Source: Atriophallophorus winterbourni | Lineage: Eukaryota > Platyhelminthes > Trematoda > Plagiorchiida > Microphallidae | Length of the DNA: 64,000 nucleotides | Reading direction: 5' to 3' | NCBI GenBank assembly: GCA_013407085.1 | Contig: JACCGJ010014704.1 | Coordinates: forward strand, 57,802 to 121,801 | Shown here: piece after piece, positions 45,529 through 57,687 of the stretch | Layout: each line of letters begins with the position of its first letter | Position numbering within the stretch: the first letter of the stretch is position 1 | Notes under the pieces: model-generated | Databases searched by the model: none | Told to the model about the DNA's origin: nothing | What the model saw: the letters and a program-made list of their open reading frames with translations, nothing else | Position numbers and translations under genes: made by a program

Positions 45529-46570
45529 AGATAATTCAAGATTTTAATGGACTAAAATACAACAATCTTAACAACAACCATGAGGAGTTGAAAATAGAAA
45601 TTTCAGTCTATAAATAAGACAGTGAATTCGATTAAGCAGAACATAAGTGTTCGGGAAACGAATAGTTCAATAAAAAATAGTCTAATTTCGTTTTAAATTC
45701 ATACAACTCGTGGAGTGAGCAACGGTAGAAGTTAAACTGTTCCAAGTAAAACAGGCATGGTGAGAATAAAAATACCTTCTACAGTTCAGGCTGGAATAGG
45801 ATACCACTACCTTTTATTTATGGTCCGATAATTTCTCGTATCGCTTCGCGTGACAATCTTCAGGGCTACTGATGCAACACCATATCTTTATGTCGTGTGT
45901 AAATAACGAAATGTTATATCGAACAATTTCCGGTACTTCATTGACATAAAAAACAAAGAGGATCTGAGCAACGACTGAACCTTTGGAAACTCCGCTAGTT
46001 GCTGCGATTGGTGTTAATAATGCACAGTTTACACGTACTTGGGTAATGCGGTTTTTAGGTAGTCATTTAGAATATTCAACAACTTTTCAGTGATTTCAAT
46101 CCTTACAAACTTCGGCAGTAGTCGGGTATGTTCAACACGATCAAATGATTTCGAAATATCTATGCAGCAGGCTTGTATTGCTTGCCCTTTATCTACAGAT
46201 TGTGCCCAATCATCCAGCGTTATCAGTAAATTAAATAAACAGGAATATTTCCGTCTAAACCCATGCTGCTTCATCGAGATCAACTAATTATTTTCGAAAT
46301 GTTTCATTAGATCGTCAACAATGAAATTACAGATTACAGAGTAACGAGTCGGTAATTAGAAACATCGAAGCGATTTCCACCTTTGTAAATAGGAGAAATT
46401 ATTACGCGTTTCCAATCTGTAGGAATCACTTCATTTGCCAGTGTTTGTTTGAATATCTATGTGAGTACTTTGTACAGCAAGTTCGCACATTTCTTCAATA
46501 TTTTTGGGGTTATTTTATCAGTCACCGGAGACTTTCCGGTTTTAAGATTAAATAAGGCCTGAAGGACGCG
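45529..46570 (-). mobile_element. CR1-like LINE, RT start to 3' end, partly deleted
   Basis: Minus strand: KQHGFRRKYSCLFNLLITLD, CIDISKSFDRVEHTRLLPKF and LLNILNDYL (46029-46290). Upstream are eroded RT-start motifs, and the 3' tail TCCATTAAAATCTTGAATTA is at about 45530-45560. Its 5' part is included in the 845-bp tandem duplication. Confidence 0.78.
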
Positions 46571-46992
46571 AATTTATTTCACTCACGTCAACCGTGATTA
46601 AAATGGTTTCATTTGGGATGTAAACCGCATGTTCTCACGGGCTGAATCCAGATGAATTAAACGTACGACATAACTGCAGCAAATACACATTTTCAGTTCA
46701 CACTCTGCCACGGTGTCGAAATATACCTACTCACGTGGTACCGTTAATGCTTTCAAAATATCACTGGATACCCCTATTGTTAAGTATGTTTTTCTGTTCG
46801 ATTATAATGCTCAACAAAAATGTTTTACGTTTTTAACATCCGGCACGAAGTTTGGTAGATCTTGTAAAGCAAAGATTTTTATTCGCGTATCATTTATGAA
46901 TCTTTAAATCAATTAAACCGTTGTTTCAAAGTTAATAGCTCTCCTATCGTATCTACAACAGTCTTGATGACAGAAATATGGCCCTCTATCAG
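46148..46992. repeat. Tandem duplication unit 1 (845 bp)
   Basis: Repeated at 46993-47837 with no difference found by eye. It spans a CR1 fragment and the start of the right segmental duplication copy. Both breakpoints share GATT: AAATGATTTCG on the left, ATCAGATTACA on the right, ATCAGATTTCG at the junction. Confidence 0.93.
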
Positions 46993-47837
46993 ATTTCGAA
47001 ATATCTATGCAGCAGGCTTGTATTGCTTGCCCTTTATCTACAGATTGTGCCCAATCATCCAGCGTTATCAGTAAATTAAATAAACAGGAATATTTCCGTC
47101 TAAACCCATGCTGCTTCATCGAGATCAACTAATTATTTTCGAAATGTTTCATTAGATCGTCAACAATGAAATTACAGATTACAGAGTAACGAGTCGGTAA
47201 TTAGAAACATCGAAGCGATTTCCACCTTTGTAAATAGGAGAAATTATTACGCGTTTCCAATCTGTAGGAATCACTTCATTTGCCAGTGTTTGTTTGAATA
47301 TCTATGTGAGTACTTTGTACAGCAAGTTCGCACATTTCTTCAATATTTTTGGGGTTATTTTATCAGTCACCGGAGACTTTCCGGTTTTAAGATTAAATAA
47401 GGCCTGAAGGACGCGAATTTATTTCACTCACGTCAACCGTGATTAAAATGGTTTCATTTGGGATGTAAACCGCATGTTCTCACGGGCTGAATCCAGATGA
47501 ATTAAACGTACGACATAACTGCAGCAAATACACATTTTCAGTTCACACTCTGCCACGGTGTCGAAATATACCTACTCACGTGGTACCGTTAATGCTTTCA
47601 AAATATCACTGGATACCCCTATTGTTAAGTATGTTTTTCTGTTCGATTATAATGCTCAACAAAAATGTTTTACGTTTTTAACATCCGGCACGAAGTTTGG
47701 TAGATCTTGTAAAGCAAAGATTTTTATTCGCGTATCATTTATGAATCTTTAAATCAATTAAACCGTTGTTTCAAAGTTAATAGCTCTCCTATCGTATCTA
47801 CAACAGTCTTGATGACAGAAATATGGCCCTCTATCAG
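46993..47837. repeat. Tandem duplication unit 2 (845 bp)
   Basis: Identical by eye to 46148-46992, including the same 64-residue open frame (47558-47752 against 46713-46907). Confidence 0.93.
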
Positions 47838-48009
47838 ATTACATTCCTTTTTAAAACTCTCCATAGATTAAAACCATTTTTCATTGTGTACAATTGACAC
47901 TGCCCGCGTAGGAATCGCTGATTATTATGATGAGCGTTCTCGGTAGAAAAGAATTAGAACGCACTTCGTCATTTGCTACTTTGTCCGTGCACGATATTTT
48001 TAAGATGTG

Positions 48010-50755
48010 ACGGTTGAATTATCCGTGGATAGTTAAGCGTTCGCTACCGTTCTGTAAATCGTTTAGTACAGAAGCCCTGTATTCAATTATTTTTATCCTT
48101 AATCTCAGCTTGCCGTTACCCTAGACAATCCGCTTATCTGTCTTAGCGTTTAACGAGGGGTTAAAGCAATAGCTTAATGCAGATAAATAAAATTATGTAC
48201 ACGTTCCATTTGACTGTCTTCATGATGATGATTGGGGGCGTTATTGTTTGTTGAGCATCGTTTTTTTATTTTGTTCATACGAATTGTAAACCCAAAGTAT
48301 CTGCATGCCGACGAACATCAGTTTATAAGCGATTGAAACTGCTCTTACGAGTGAGCAACGATGGCTGTATATTCAACAAAGAGCATGGATTGACAACCCT
48401 TACTTTGTTTTGTGCTCTCAAACGTTATACATTGAAAACCGTTCAATAAGTATTGCATAGAAAATGATAAACGGTGGCTGAGCACGAGCACATGCTTGTT
48501 TGATGCCTCTGCGAATTTCGAAAATTTCTAAAACTGCAACCGGTTAAATGGACTGAGCCCTACATGGCACAGTGAATAAGAATAACGAGTGTAAACAGTT
48601 TTGAAAAGCGGCCTATAATATAGATCATTTTAAAAGATCCGTTTTTTACTTACACAGTCTAAAGCTCTCTTTTAATTAATTTGAACTGCATATACGCATT
48701 TCCCGACACTTTTCTTGAAGTTTTCTCAAGGAAAAAAATCATGTCTACGGTTAATCTTTCGCTGCGGACGCCAAAATGAGGTTCGAAGCAAACTTTATCC
48801 TCTAATTCAAGTAGCTGAGTCTGCAAAACATTAGGAAAGCATTTATATTGAGTGTTTAGAGGAGTGATCATTCGGTAATTGTTGCATTCGAATCTATTTT
48901 TTTGTTCTCAGATAGCCTGCACTGAAGAATCAATTGATCCATTGAATTGATAGGAGCTGTTTAAAGTTTCACTGAATCGCTTGATCCCATCATGCTTATC
49001 TTGAAAATCACGAGTATTCGCAGCTTTTTGTACAGGGATGATAATTTTACTTCATAAGTTCTTTGCACACCATCTAGCATTCTGCTGGACCGTATCCTAT
49101 GCACTTCAAATAAATCGTAATTTTGCATCTGTTAGTGTTCGTTCGAACACCATGAAAATTGACCGTTTCTCGTCCTGGAGAAGAATCATCGCAGAAGCTT
49201 TGCACTCCAACTTTCGGTGGTTTGAGCTGTCTTTAAACCAGAAGTGCAAAGAGTTAATTAACGCATAACGATTCTTGGTTTAAGAGGTTGAATCTGGTGG
49301 AGTTGTTTTGCCGATTCGAGCTGTGAAAGATTGCTTGAATCTCAAAGCTGTATGAGGTTGTCTCATACAAGTGACATTTATGTTGATGCATAAAGATCTC
49401 ACAGCGTGAAACCCAAAGATATCGTAGTATCACAGAATAACACATCTCCTCAAAAGAATGTGAGAATGGACGATCACAACTTATGTTTGAAATATTTAAA
49501 ACAATTCAGAAGTATTTTTTATAATATAGATAATTATATGATAGAATGAAAATATATTAATAATATTAATAATGAGTAATAAATTTCTTATTAATATCAT
49601 TCTACACTTCACGTTACAAATTAAAACTGCTGTTTGCGTTGGAGCGTGAGTAGATTGGCGTGTAATATATTATCACTTGCAGAACATATCTCCACGCAAA
49701 GAACGTGACAAACGATTTAACTCGGAATCAGAGCTGAATAATCGAAATATGTATATCGGTAAATTAAGAAATGAATGGGTTCTTCTCATGGCATTGACTC
49801 TGAACGCGTTTCATGTGGTTACGTCACAAACGTGCGTACACCGTTCCCGATATAAGGCACATTTTCTAATCCTGGTCAAGCTATAATTCATTTTCACAAC
49901 TGGTCTTAAAAAATCCCCCTCTAAATTTTTGAAAAAGAAACACGAAAAAGCGGCATCCTGTGTCATCAACGGCAGAATGGTGGCTGTCCATTCATACATT
50001 CAGTTACACCATATTTTTCAAATAATCAAAATGAAGATATCCTGAATTTTTTTAATGAATTTAACGTACGAATAATAATTTACCTTGAAAAGTTATAGGC
50101 CCATCTGAATTAATACAATAAATAGAAAAAAATTAAGAATAATTACTACTTTTATTCAAGCAGAGAGAACAAGTGATATAATAAAAATAGTCAGAAATGC
50201 GGGACTGCTAAACCTTCAAACGCCAAAAGTCTGATCAACAACTTGCAAAATGACAGTAGCCCAACTTTTCGACGAATCATTTCAGGAAATCAGCTCTATC
50301 TCTGAATTAGTAACGCAACGGTGTAAAATGTATTCAGAATCAGCAACGACAGGTATTGGATGAAAATACGGAATATGGCTTGACGAAACCATCGCCGGTT
50401 AACCACCAAAACCATGTGGAGACCTTTCGAACACTTAGAAACCAAGTTAATAACCTTATTGCTTAAGAAAAAATACAGTATCAAACTGACACTTTCAAAA
50501 ATGAAGCGAAATCCAAAGCTCATCTACCAAATTGTGAAGAAGTAGTGTTCAGTGAAACCAGGTGCCGCGGACTTACGGACGCACACTGGAATTAGCACCA
50601 ATGCCGGTGACACCGCGGATGTTCTCCTGAACTATTATGATACAGTATTCCCTTCAAAGGAATGCGTTGGCATGCAACTGGATTTAAATGATAATGCATC
50701 TTGTCCCATTCGATCCAATAACTAGGAATCAATCATGGAATAAAGGATTATGGTT
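48010..50755. other. Non-coding stretch, paralogous to 1800-7735 without the RTE
   Basis: Aligns to the left copy throughout. Open frames are not conserved between the copies. No feature recognised. Confidence 0.55.
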
Positions 50756-51190
50756 AAATGGTGAGCACTACACAACATCTCAGGATTACGGTATGAATGA
50801 AAATGTGAAAAATAATAGTAAACAACGAGCAGAGTATATCAAATATATGGGTCATAAACGATGTTTTTTTGCATATATAAACCCAATTTAGCTTTAAATA
50901 TAGCCAGGCGAGGAGTTTCAACTACATTTTGAGGTAGGGAATTTCAAATGAATATACAACGTAAGTCAAGAAATGACGCGGACAATCAATAAGGAAAATT
51001 GGGACGTAAAGGGATAAGGTATATTCACGTGTCATTTTCTCGCCACACACTTAGAACAAGTTCCTGAGTAAATGTCCTTTGGTAGACACAATTCTATAGA
51101 TCAGATTAATATCGCGTCGTAACCACCTTTGCGTTAAGTCACATAGACCTGGAGTTCGCAATCTTTCGGTGTAAGGAACATTTTGTTGTG
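50756..51190 (-). mobile_element. CR1-like LINE 3' fragment (paralogue of 7736-8150)
   Basis: Same minus-strand C-terminal block, more decayed: the aligned DNA AATATCGCGTCGTAACCACC is at 51109-51128. Head-to-head junction with the next fragment is conserved. Confidence 0.7.
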
Positions 51191-52490
51191 GTGTCAATGG
51201 CAGACTATTAGCCTGGTTAGAAAAATACGTGACAGATCGACATGTGCACGTCTCTCTGTATGGTGATTTGTCTCTGTTGATTTCCGTGAAACTTTATTCG
51301 TCCTCGGACCAATTCTCTTCACACTTCATACCAATAATCATCTGGATTTAATCAAGTGTAATATCGTACTGATCGTGGACGATATAAGAGTGTGATCGAG
51401 GATCAATAAGACGGGACATTAGAAACAGCTTCAGATAGACCTGGACAACCTTCATGCCTGTTCCCAGAAAGTCGCTTATTCTTCCATTTGTAAGTGTCAC
51501 GTTGTGAACCTTGAAAAATATGTGGATTATCAATATTCCCTTGGTGCACAGTCCCTCGTGGACGATGCAAAAAGGACTTGTGTGTTGTTGCACAGCAGTA
51601 AGAACGTGATAAACCAAATTCTATTTGTCCAAACAATATCAAAGATAGATAGTATAGGACAAATGTATATGCAATATTCGAACGATTACAATAGTTCAAA
51701 GTTTATAGTCACAGAGGTACATTTACACTTATCTGGCATGTCCATGCATTGGTCTCAACAGGTGTGTTGATATACAATGCTCTAGGGTGGTCAAGACACT
51801 GCAACTCCGTCTACATCATAGAAATTGTGACTTCTAAAGAGCATGTTCGGTGGGTTCTCAAAACAAACAATTTCCGGTATAAGGAATACTTACATGAACA
51901 GTTCAAGCCACGTCGTTATGGTTTAAAAAGACGTTGTCACTTTGCAAATTATATATCATTGTACTACTAATCTTGTCGCCGGAATCAGCTAGAAACCAAA
52001 CTTCGAGCTAAGTACAACGCTTAACTTATTCGATTACCTAGATCGTTGACTCTGAATTGCATTTGATTTTGGCTTACAATAGATTGAATACTATAATTCA
52101 CCATTTGCAATGCTGACTGTCCCTCATTAACGAATCCACTGTAGACGACATTTTTTCCGTAAAAGTTTCTTTTACGTGGAACGATATACACGATTATGTT
52201 GTGAACTCCCTACTTTACATCAAGTTGAAGTGAGATTTTAATTCCCTTTTGACCCTCCACGCTTACATCGAAGAAAACTATACATCCTGAACCCAATCAT
52301 CTACAGCCATCACCCGCACAGTGCAAACGAAAAGAATTTCTGCCTTTTATATTTTTCACTGATTCTTGCACTATTCAGTAAGCAACCAAATCCCGAATTC
52401 GCTCATTATATGAGTATCAGTTCACATACTATTTGGTGGTTTTGTGTAAGGCTATCCGCTTTTTAGACCATTAAAATTGAACTGAATTGA
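51190..52490 (+). mobile_element. CR1-like LINE, RT to 3' end (paralogue of 8151-9825)
   Basis: Decayed RT ending in a VDDIRV box at about 51373-51390, continuing to the 3' end TTTTTAGACCATTAAAATTG at 52463-52482. Uninterrupted at the point where the left copy carries the hammerhead repeat. Confidence 0.72.
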
Positions 52491-52669
52491 ATTAAATATT
52501 CGGGATTGACTTTCAATGTATTCGATATGATTAATGTCACGTATGGTCATAATAATGGCAGAGGATAGCATTCAAAATTAGTGAGTTCTACTGTTAGATA
52601 AATTTGGCACGATTAACCTGTTAAATCCATGTGTGCCAACGCAAGTAGAACGGGTTAAACTCATGGTCA

Positions 52670-52905
52670 ATAACAAAGATGTTCATTTGCATGCAATTTT
52701 ATCACACTCCAAGAACGTTTCCATGCTGTTTGCACTGATCAGAGAGATACAGTACGATCAGGCTCCGTATGCCTTTAAACAATAGTGAACTAGTTGCGCT
52801 TGTATGCATGCGGATCTTGATCATACTCTCCCTAACTGATGCGTGAAAACTGAAAGAAACCAGTCATACGGTTGTGTGTGTGATAGAAATGCATGCAAAT
52901 ACTGT
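52670..52905. repeat. Family B hammerhead repeat, inverted pair (paralogue of 9984-10202)
   Basis: Outer ends CATTTGCATGCAATTTTATC and GATAGAAATGCATGCAAAT. Right core: CTGATGC, GTGAAAACTG, GAAA at about 52855, CCAGTCATACGG. Both cores decayed. Confidence 0.68.
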
Positions 52906-53207
52906 TTTTATTGATTTCTCTTTATGTAAAATCTATATGTATTAGCTTGTTCCGAAGCATCACGCTAAGGTCACCCTTTCTTTCTGCGTTCAAACCATTT
53001 AAACTGAAAACGTTCACGCTACTTAATGACAGCTCGAACGATTAATTGAATCATAAAAGGCCAAATCGGAAGAAGCAGTTTGCAAATTCATTTTACAAAT
53101 CAAAAATGCTTACCAACAGAAATCATGGCATTGTCTGAAATTAATATTTATTTATTATTATTAGGATTTTTGCTGGTGTAGTTCGCTCAGCTCAGTCTGC
53201 AAGAAAC

Positions 53208-53212
<5 letters not shown>

Positions 53213-53258
<46 letters not shown>
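53213..53258. repeat. (TA)n microsatellite, about 46 bp
   Basis: Uninterrupted AT dinucleotides. It sits exactly where the right copy loses the 2.6 kb present at 10527-13113. Confidence 0.97.
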
Positions 53259-53261
<3 letters not shown>

Positions 53262-53289
53262 TTTGGGATAATATTATCACTGCCAACTT

Positions 53290-53400
53290 AGAAACAGGAC
53301 CAATGCTCGTATTGTCCAAATCTGTTTGATGCAAACAGCACGAACAATGACGTGGGTTTTGTATGATGGAATAGCATGCAAACCTGCATTTAGGTTCAAG
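53290..53400 (+). repeat. Family B hammerhead remnant (paralogue of 13140-13250)
   Basis: CTGTTTGATGCAAACAGCAC, GAACAATGACGTGG, then AATAGCATGCAAACC. Core lost. Confidence 0.55.
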
Positions 53401-54709
53401 CCAATTGGTTTTACACAATACTTATGTGAGTGCAAATGTGATTGATGTGTTTGAACGGGTTTGTCGTACCAGCCTTGTGTGACAGTGCTTTCATAAAGTG
53501 AACTTTTACTGCCCCAGGCTTATTACAATTTAATTATCAGTTAGTCATTTGTACAAGGATGACACTAAAGATACAACATTCCGATATTAAAGTTTCATGT
53601 TCTGCTGTGCAGTCTCGATTGATGGCGCATTTCGCCAGATCACATAAAATTTCGGTTTAGTTACAGTTGAAATAAAATCTAACTTGGTGTTCTCGGGTGA
53701 TTCACATTTCATGTATGACCAACGATGTTTTTTTAAGTGAACATTTTTCAGTTAAATTAGCCAAACTAACACTATATATTGAGAAAGTCTTCGAAAAATT
53801 ACTCAGCGCTTGACCACCATGTTCGGAAGCCATGAGTAATGTTAATAACTACTCAGGTCAATCATCACTACAATTAGTAAAACTGCTACAAATCATCGTG
53901 TGAACAAATTGCGACTTTGATGTTCGGAGCGTTTGCCAAAGTGTAATTTAAAACCTTCGTTTAATACAAAAGATATTCATTATTTCTACAGAAAGCAGCT
54001 TTTGTAATTCTAGAATGGTCTTCTTTAATACATGGTTGTGATATATAAATAGATATTATAATATTCAAAGCATGCCGTACATCGGCGTGCAATTATCGCC
54101 TATCGGCGGAGTAGTGCTTATCGTTGTGAGCACTGTGAGGAAGATTTTACCCCTTGAATGGGACTGTCTAGTCATCTGAAAGGTTGTGTAGAACCTCCAT
54201 GGCGGACATCTACCGAAAGGAAAACCATAGCCTGAACATAGGATTTCTTATGTTGCTAACGCAAACGCTTCAAACACATAAATAGTCTTTGAGTGACAGT
54301 TCCAGGAATTTCCGTGGTATGACAATAGTGGCACTCCGGACTTGAGTTCGACTTTCCATCTGACGATTCATCGTGGAATCCCACCCAGTTGTACATTTTA
54401 CGGTTTGTGAATAAGTCAGATCCCATAAATTATAGGTATTAAAAATGTTGATTAAATAACTGACAGCATATCTCTCCGTCTAGTGGCTGAATGCATGTCA
54501 TGAATAGGGATTCATGTTAAAGAAACCGTATCTTGATGGTACCACAGTAAAAATGTGTCTTTCTGCTTTCCTGGCTTCGATGTTCTTTTATAAAATTGAA
54601 ATACACAAGTGAATCTTGAAATTTGAAGTCACTTTTGGATGAAACTGACATGACAAACGTTTTCAATCACATTTTTCCAAACAACTGTGTGTGGGTTAAA
54701 CCCATTGGC

Positions 54710-54935
54710 ATGAACAAAAATTCCTTGTTTGCATGCACGACGGAATTGGTGTTCTTTGTACTTAACTGACATATATACTTCTACTAGGATCTGCATAGTT
54801 CTAAACAATGGAGAAATTGTTAACAAAGATTGAAATTTCAGGAGCCGTTGAATATAGCTCACGCAACCTATCAGTCTAAGCAAATGCGATCGAAAAGAAA
54901 ATCGTGATCTGCATGCATTGCCATCACACACACAC
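54710..54935 (-). repeat. Family B hammerhead remnants (paralogue of 14610-14860)
   Basis: TTGTTTGCATGCACGACGGA with a deletion of most of the core, and a second end TGCATGCATTGCCATCACAC at 54912-54931. Confidence 0.5.
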
Positions 54936-54959
54936 CACGAGTAGGCAATTATTTATTAA

Positions 54960-55220
54960 GTGAAAATATTATTATTGTTGACACCTCTTATACAATCTGG
55001 AAAAGAGCCGATACTCCTGTCACGTGGTTCACGTGACGCCGTTCACGCCGCCCGCATGCAACTTTTGCCGATCAATCAAGTACTGCTTACTGCTGTGAGC
55101 AGCTATGCGGCAGAGATTATTCCCCCGAAGCGAAGTGTTTGGTCCTATGAAAACGACATGCGCTCGTGATATACATCCATGGCAGGCATCGAGCGAGGGA
55201 CGTCGAAAACAACATTATGG
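54960..55220 (+). mobile_element. LINE 3' end fragment (paralogue of 14887-15125)
   Basis: Same zinc-finger tail family; includes GTGATATACATCCATGGCAG, the counterpart of the CD-V/I-HPW coding segment. Decayed. Confidence 0.5.
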
Positions 55221-55984
55221 GTAAACCTGAATCGATAATTGCGAGAAATTGGTAACCTCAACAAGCAATTCTAATGCACATTGCTTAGTTTTAAACATAA
55301 CCCATACAAAGTACTAATGCGGTTTCCGTTTACCTAACAAAAGTTTATACTATAAACGTCAACTTTCGAAGCGGGTAACTATCTAACACTGAATTTATTT
55401 GGTTTCAAAACGAAATATTCATAGAAGTTCGATGATGTAATGTGACCTGTCATCAAACGAAACAAGAATACAGTAAGGATACGTGTCCTTATACATTGTA
55501 GACTATCAGCCAATGGGTGTCGAATAACGTCTTCCTAAATCAGGCAATATTCTCAGTTAAGTCACATGCGATCGTACGATAATATACAATGACTAGCCTG
55601 GTCTGCGCTCCCGTTTATACAATTGAAATATTAGTTCAATGAGACAAAAACTACTCATTATAAATCAAATCCCGATTAGTGAAGAATACAACGTTTATAG
55701 GTAACATGAATTTTTGTGATTTGCACCGAATAGATTTTAATAAACCATCGGAAATTAAGAATCTTTTTACGTACCGACATCAAAAACCAAACAAACGCAG
55801 ACTAGAAAGAAAAGCCTCATCAAGAATTCACCGTATAAACGAAATTTGTGTATAACAGTTTTTCGATTGCTCGAGTCACAAACAAGCGTGAATAAATGTG
55901 CGATTTCTGACCAATGAAATTTGAAAACTTTAAATTTTTTTAGTATTTCACGGAGATTGGATAGCTAACTAAAAATATTATAAC

Positions 55985-56610
55985 CAAGATTCACGATTTA
56001 TGATTGGAAAAGCTATTAGCTTTACATTAACCATAGAGTTGAACTATACGTACAAATGTATATGTGTGTAAATAAAATCAAATTCAATGGGACGAAGATA
56101 ATTTATTAAAAGTTAGGGCAAAATTTGGATTAGCTCTCATATAATTGTCAAGATTCCATTTGAATATAGATAAACTGTTTGGGCTTAGCAAATCGGCAGG
56201 TACGGGATTCCAAACAACATACACACGCACTGAATAAATATTCTTACGGTAGTTCTGTTTGGAGTGTGGTATTTCTAACTTATAACAATGACCACAGATG
56301 TTGCTGGAATTTCGAAGGTGGAATAATATGTCCAGGCGGTGGGAAACAGTATTAAGTATTTTGTATGCGAGGTAGAGATCACCTCGCATTCTCCTTTGTG
56401 CAAGTGCCCTCAGCTACAATCGTCTAAGTCGCTCGGCGAGTGGCGTATTTTCGAGTCCATTAACAAAATTGTATTGTATAATTTAGGCGGCAGATGGTGT
56501 CATGGCTAATCGAGGTTAAATCGCTTTCTCCATTCTAACGTCTATTACGTTATTACACAATCGACCCAACATTAGCCATGTCATCCCCATGTTTCGCACC
56601 CATTTGTCGA
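55985..56610 (-). mobile_element. CR1-like LINE 3' end (paralogue of 15868-16502)
   Basis: Minus strand: MRGDLYLAYKILNTVSHRLD, FHLRNSSNICGHCYKLEIPH, IFKWNLDNYMRANPNFALTF. Slightly better frame than the left copy. Confidence 0.8.
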
Positions 56611-56689
56611 TTGTGTATCGGTTAAAAATCGATATACCATGTTATCCCTCCACGACGCCTGAAAACCAGTTTGTTTCGGTCAGATGGAG

Positions 56690-57003
56690 CTCGTTAGCCC
56701 GGGAGGGCATTTCATCTAGAGGAAGGAAAACCCTTCCTCCGCTGCCTTGCGGGATATTCGATCGCGGGAAAGGCTTCGGGAGAAAAGCCTGAGAAAAAAT
56801 CTGGAACAGAATCTGGTAGACGGTTATTTTGTGCACACCACCTCTTTTTGGCCCCTCCCTGCTGCCTTGCGGGTCGCAAATGCTAGAGAAGCTGACACAA
56901 ACAAACGCCGAGTGATGCTGTGGACGCCGCTTTGTACCCGAATTCCCCTATAAGCTGAACTCATCCCTCCCGGGGGAGATATTCGCACAAAAGTAAAAGT
57001 ATG
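56690..57003 (+). mobile_element. Internally deleted RTE derivative (non-autonomous)
   Basis: A GC-rich island. CTCCCTGCTGCCTTG (56854-56868) and the following AGAAGCTGACACAAACAAAC and GTGATGCTGTGGACGCCGC resemble the 5' UTR of the RTE at 2117-2205. About 60 bases later the sequence ends in CGCACAAAAGTAAAAGTA (56985-57002), which is the RTE 3' terminus (compare 5270-5292). No coding region lies between, so 5' and 3' ends are joined, as in short RTE-derived elements. The 5' limit is uncertain, and no clear target duplication was found. Confidence 0.7.
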
Positions 57004-57039
57004 TACGGACTTTATTCCGGCGCATGGGGCCGTTTAATT

Positions 57040-57600
57040 CGACCTATATTGATTGTTTTACTTCACTCGTATGCCATGCCTCGCCACACCAAAATCCCCT
57101 ATTAGGAAGAACTGTTACCAGCATATAGCATTTCATTTAACCGTTGAACTTGTGTTGCTTATTAATTTTCATTTAAAGCTTTTGAACAACAACAACAATT
57201 GAAACAACACAGCTTTATTTTGTAACTTCAAATTTCTGATTTCTTTTGTGTGGGTGGATTAGACGGCTTCATTGATGTCTCAAAGAAATGAAAGAGATAA
57301 AATAATCCTTGAAAACAAAATTTGAAAAACAATCTGTCAGAGCAGCAAGGTATTTGAAAAAATATTTGACACCGATTGGGAGGCCATAATCATGAAAAGA
57401 AAGTTTTCAATGAATCGGTTAGAGCAGGTTGTCTTGACCTTGCCTGTCTATCCTAGAGAACTCAGGATTTGTCAAGAAAATTCCAATTAAACCTGAACCT
57501 TGTTCGTTCCGACACCCTTGGTCTGAAGAAACTTCTGTATTCAGAAGCGAAATGTCACCAAAAACCGGTTATATTTGGTGCCCCTCATCCGTTTCAGCCC
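57040..57600. other. Stretch including the possible SINE 3' body
   Basis: No coding. The SINE at 57643-57770 extends into lower coordinates on the minus strand, but its 3' end is not visible. Confidence 0.35.
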
Positions 57601-57642
57601 ATCGCAGCTATTACAAAGTTTAATCGACGGTCCATAATGGAA

Positions 57643-57687
57643 GCACTGGACTCGAGTTTCTCTCTTATTTGAGCTCATCAGCAGTGC
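57643..57687 (-). ncRNA. Hammerhead ribozyme in SINE
   Basis: Minus strand in order: GCACTG, CTGATGA, G-CTC, AAATAA, GAG-A, GAAA, CTCGA, GTC, CAGTGC. Stem I pairs GCACUG with CAGUGC, 6 bp perfect. Stem II pairs CUC with GAG; the first pair is a G-A mismatch. Stem III is the palindrome ACUCGAGU. The cleavage triplet GUC ends at 57649, so the cut falls between 57649 and 57648. Every invariant core base is present; the AAAUA-type loop II is like the schistosome ribozyme. Confidence 0.92.

Larger units (their letters stand above)
46579..56620 (+). repeat. Right copy of the large segmental duplication
   Basis: Same orientation as 1238-16502. It lacks the RTE insertion and the 8701-9009 hammerhead insertion, and has a TA microsatellite (53213-53258) where the left copy has 10527-13113. 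It contains the second unit of the 845-bp tandem duplication. No host gene recognised. Confidence 0.9.

Noticed and set aside
46713..46907. A 64-residue frame found identically twice (again at 47558-47752).
   Set aside because: The identity is due to the 845-bp tandem duplication, and the left segmental copy does not keep the frame.
52835..52880. Functional hammerhead in the right family B copy.
   Set aside because: CTGATGC replaces CTGATGA and stem III is CCAGTC; recorded as a decayed repeat rather than as a ribozyme.
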